DNA from: Spirochaetes bacterium RBG_16_67_19 | GTDB taxonomy: Bacteria; Spirochaetota; Spirochaetia; SZUA-6; DRHE01 | DNA length: 9,563 nucleotides | Assembly (NCBI GenBank): GCA_001829505.1 | Contig: MIBK01000187.1 | Span: forward strand, 13,315-22,877 | Direction of reading: 5' to 3' | Part shown: piece after piece, positions 7,946 to 9,563 of the stretch | Position numbering within the stretch: position 1 is the first letter of the stretch | Layout: each line of letters starts with the position of its first letter | Program-made: the position numbers and the translations under genes | Notes under the pieces: generated by a model | The model's database searches: none | What the model was told of the DNA's origin: nothing | The model's input: only the letters and a program-made list of their open reading frames with translations

Positions 7946-8756
7946 CATCGGGCGCAAGCGCGGGGTGGGCCTGAAGCTCTACGGCCTGGCGGTCTTCCTG
8001 TTCCTATATTTTCCCCTGGTCATCGTGCTGATCTTTTCCTTCAGCCCGACCAAGACCATGGTGGGCATGCAGGGGGTCACCCTGCGCTGGTACGAGGAGC
8101 TGTTCCGCGACGGCGGCCTGTTGGCCGCCCTGGGGCACACCGTGGTGATCGGCTTGAGCTCGGTGTCCATCGCCGTGGTGCTGGGGGTGTCGGGGGCCTT
8201 CTTCCTCACCCGCGTGCATTTTCCCGGCAAGCAGGTGTTCCGCACCCTGGTGCTGCTGCCCTACATCCTGCCGGGCATCATCATGGGCATCAGCCTGCTG
8301 ATCTTCATCCGCAACTTCGGGGTCAGGCTGTCCTGGTTCACCGTGCTGCTCGGGCACGTGTCCTTCACCGTGCCCATCGTGATGTTCCAGATCATGGCCC
8401 GCATCGCCCGCATGGGCCCCAACTACCAGGCCGCGGCCATGGATCTGGGCGCCAACCCGGCGCAGACCTTCTGGTACGTGACCCTGCCCATGATCCGCAC
8501 CGCCATCGTCGGAGCGGCCCTGCTGGCCTTCACTGTGTCTTTCGATGAGATCGTGATCAGCTTTTTCCTGACCGGCAGCGCCTGGATGACCCTGCCGGTA
8601 TACATCTACGGGATGCTGCGCTTCGGCCTGTCCCCCAAGGTCTACGCCATTTCCACGATCATCCTGCTGCTGTCGTTGGTGCTGGTGATCCTGATGGCCC
8701 GCTACACCGGCCGCACGGCGGAGGAGTACCGCACCCGGGCGCGGAAGGCGGAATAA
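7938..8756 (+). CDS. potC: Polyamine-type ABC transporter, second permease
   Basis: The protein has 272 residues with about six membrane segments, the first at about 14-36. It matches PotC/PotI: L-R-W-Y-E-E-L-F near 49-56, and an EAA-type loop starting Q-A-A-A-M-D-L-G-A at 164-172 and continuing to T-L-P-M-I at 182-186. The first residue of the EAA motif is Gln rather than Glu. F-D-E-I-V-I-S-F-F-L at 202-211 is also typical of PotC. The GTG start at 7938 has GGGAGG 8 nt upstream and overlaps the potB stop. A basic tail follows the last helix. The TAA stop at 8754-8756 is only 6 nt from the next promoter and I see no terminator, so some transcripts probably continue into vapBC. Confidence 0.92.
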   Translation: MSSIGRKRGVGLKLYGLAVFLFLYFPLVIVLIFSFSPTKTMVGMQGVTLRWYEELFRDGGLLAALGHTVVIGLSSVSIAVVLGVSGAFFLTRVHFPGKQVFRTLVLLPYILPGIIMGISLLIFIRNFGVRLSWFTVLLGHVSFTVPIVMFQIMARIARMGPNYQAAAMDLGANPAQTFWYVTLPMIRTAIVGAALLAFTVSFDEIVISFFLTGSAWMTLPVYIYGMLRFGLSPKVYAISTIILLLSLVLVILMARYTGRTAEEYRTRARKAE

Positions 8757-8762
8757 GGCCTG

Positions 8763-8790
8763 TTGACATTACTCCGGCCAGTAATATACT
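8763..8790 (+). promoter_or_regulatory. Promoter of the vapBC toxin-antitoxin pair
   Basis: TTGACA at 8763-8768 is a perfect -35. TATACT at 8785-8790 matches the -10 at 5 of 6 positions, with 16 bp between. The start site should be near 8796-8798, giving a leader of about 24 nt with AGGAGG at 8811-8816, four bases before the vapB ATG. The promoter begins 6 nt after the potC stop. Confidence 0.75.
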
Positions 8791-8806
8791 TACTGGTAAG
8801 AGTAAG
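8768..8806. promoter_or_regulatory. Phased TTACT/AGTAA half-sites: likely VapB operator
   Basis: ATTACT (8768-8773) and AGTAAT (8780-8785) form a perfect inverted pair around CCGGCC. CTTAC (8789-8793) and GTAAG (8796-8800) form a second pair around TG, and another AGTAAG follows at 8801-8806. The main half-sites start at 8769, 8780, 8790 and 8801, steps of 10-11 bp, so they lie on one face of the helix. They cover the spacer, the -10 box and the start site, as expected for toxin-antitoxin autorepression. Confidence 0.6.
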
Positions 8807-8820
8807 AATCAGGAGGCGCC

Positions 8821-9045
8821 ATGCGTGTGACTTCCAAGGGGCAGGTGACCATCCCGCAGAGAATACGGAACAAGCTGGGAGTGCATCCAAACACGGAAGT
8901 GGAATTTGTGGAGGAAAAGGACAGGGTATACCTGCGCAAGAGCCAGAAAGGCGGATTGCCTCCCTCCCGGTTTCTCAAGCTGCGCGGGGTCGCCACGGTA
9001 AACATGACGACGGAGCAAATCCTCGCTCTGACCAGGGCTGATTGA
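8821..9045 (+). CDS. vapB: AbrB/SpoVT-fold antitoxin of a VapBC pair
   Basis: The protein has 74 residues. The DNA-binding swapped-hairpin domain covers about 1-42, with M-R-V-T-S-K-G-Q-V-T-I-P at 1-12, R-I-R-N-K-L-G-V at 14-21 and V-Y-L-R-K at 36-40. The C-terminal tail (about 50-74), with R-G-V-A-T-V-N-M-T-T-E-Q-I and A-L-T-R, matches the toxin-binding tails of AbrB-type VapB proteins. ATG 8821 follows AGGAGG with a 4-nt spacer. It precedes vapC with a one-base overlap (TGATG). It should neutralise VapC and, with it, repress the promoter just upstream. The first 120 bases are 64/120 G+C (53%), lower than the importer genes, which suggests acquisition from elsewhere. Confidence 0.9.
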   Translation: MRVTSKGQVTIPQRIRNKLGVHPNTEVEFVEEKDRVYLRKSQKGGLPPSRFLKLRGVATVNMTTEQILALTRAD

Positions 9046-9449
9046 TGCCCGGGGTGCTGGTCGACTCCAGCGTGATTCTGGATGTTTTTCTGGACGATCC
9101 GAAATGGGCGGCCTGGTCACTCCAGAAGCTGGAAGCCCTGGCCGGTTCCGATCAGCTGTTCATCAATCCGCTCATCTACGCTGAGGTTTCCATTGGCTTT
9201 CAGCGAATCGAGGAGCTGGAGGCAGCGGTGGCTTCCGCGGGATTCCGGCTGTTGGCGATGCCCAAGGAAGCCTTATTCCTGGCTGGAAAGGCATTTGTCC
9301 GGTATCGCCGAAACAGAGGAGTGAAGCGCTCGCCGCTTCCGGACTTTTTCATTGGAGCTCACGCCGCGGTGCAGGAATTGGCGTTGTTGACACGGGATCC
9401 ACGGCGCGTTCAAACCTATTTTCCGACCGTTGGATTGATTTGCCCCTGA
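9045..9449 (+). CDS. vapC: PIN-domain ribonuclease toxin
   Basis: The protein has 134 residues from ATG 9045, whose A is the last base of the vapB stop (TGATG). A TTG three bases earlier is a less likely start. The PIN-domain acid residues are all there: Asp7 in V-L-V-D-S-S-V, Glu47 in Y-A-E-V-S-I, Asp100 in P-L-P-D-F-F-I-G-A-H-A and Asp118 in L-L-T-R-D-P-R-R. They form the metal-binding site of the ribonuclease, so the toxin looks intact. VapC enzymes of known function cut initiator tRNA, other tRNAs or the 23S rRNA sarcin-ricin loop; the target here cannot be read from sequence. Codon choice is less GC-biased than in the pot genes. The stop codon abuts that of the convergent gene on the other strand. 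Confidence 0.92.
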   Translation: MPGVLVDSSVILDVFLDDPKWAAWSLQKLEALAGSDQLFINPLIYAEVSIGFQRIEELEAAVASAGFRLLAMPKEALFLAGKAFVRYRRNRGVKRSPLPDFFIGAHAAVQELALLTRDPRRVQTYFPTVGLICP

Positions 9450-9455
9450 TCAGGG
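9444..9455. repeat. 12-bp palindrome joining two convergent stop codons
   Basis: CCCTGATCAGGG is a perfect palindrome whose centre (TGA|TCA) consists of the vapC stop on the plus strand and the stop of the opposite gene on the minus strand, with no base between them. As RNA the stem is only four pairs with a GATC loop and no T-run follows on either strand, so it is a poor terminator. Confidence 0.5.
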
Positions 9456-9563
9456 CTTCCCGCTGCCGCCGTTCCCCGAATCGCCTTTTCTCTCCCCTCC
9501 GGAGTCATGGGCTTTGAGGAACTGGTTGAAGCGCTTGTCGTTCTCGATGAACTCGTCCACAAA
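9450..9563 (-). CDS. C-terminal end of an unrecognised protein
   Basis: A minus-strand reading frame enters from the right edge and ends at TGA (9452-9450), giving 37 residues. It begins with an amphipathic, charged segment, F-V-D-E-F-I-E-N-D-K-R-F-N-Q-F-L-K, which would form a helix. It ends in a Gly/Ser/Lys/Glu-rich and presumably disordered tail terminating in G-S-G-K-P. The helical start and G/C-rich third positions support real coding. I do not recognise the family from this fragment. It is convergent with vapC with zero spacing, so the two transcripts should overlap at their 3' ends. Confidence 0.6.
   Translation of the reverse strand, partial: FVDEFIENDKRFNQFLKAHDSGGERKGDSGNGGSGKP

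Noticed and set aside
9444..9455. The palindrome as a bidirectional terminator
   Set aside because: The stem would be only four pairs with a four-base loop and there is no T-tract on either side.

Overview
The window is GC-rich, with short or overlapping gene junctions. It looks like a Gram-negative bacterial chromosome. The variant PAS kinase, lipoprotein-type polyamine-binding protein and secernin-type peptidase would fit Desulfobacterota (former Deltaproteobacteria), but that placement is weak. I see no rRNA, tRNA, CRISPR array or insertion sequence, and no gene-free stretch longer than 300 bases.

Left half, minus strand. Reading leftward from 4692 there is a hybrid histidine kinase with two tandem PAS-like sensor repeats and a C-terminal receiver. 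Next is a tight five-gene chain in which every junction overlaps: an AbrB-fold antitoxin, a MazF/PemK-like toxin, the tRNA pseudouridine synthase truA, and the two halves of a split chromate transporter. A palindrome follows the chain. Then a separate promoter and strong ribosome binding site lead into the first 43 codons of a secernin/peptidase C69 gene that runs off the left edge.

Right half, plus strand. A consensus-like promoter in the 80-bp divergent gap drives potD-potA-potB-potC, a polyamine-type ABC importer. A hairpin between potD and potA may set the ratio of binding protein to membrane complex. Immediately after potC comes a promoter covered by phased TTACT/AGTAA half-sites and a vapBC toxin-antitoxin pair of lower GC content. 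The vapC stop codon touches the stop codon of a convergent minus-strand gene whose C-terminus lies at the right edge.

The main points of interest are the toxin-antitoxin pair fused by overlaps to truA and the chromate transporter; the two AbrB-type toxin-antitoxin pairs that bracket the kinase/importer block and share TTAC/GTAA operator half-sites; and the divergent control region between kinase and importer, which carries an inverted repeat across the promoter. The individual families are familiar. What may be new is how they are linked. I cannot claim a new system from sequence alone.
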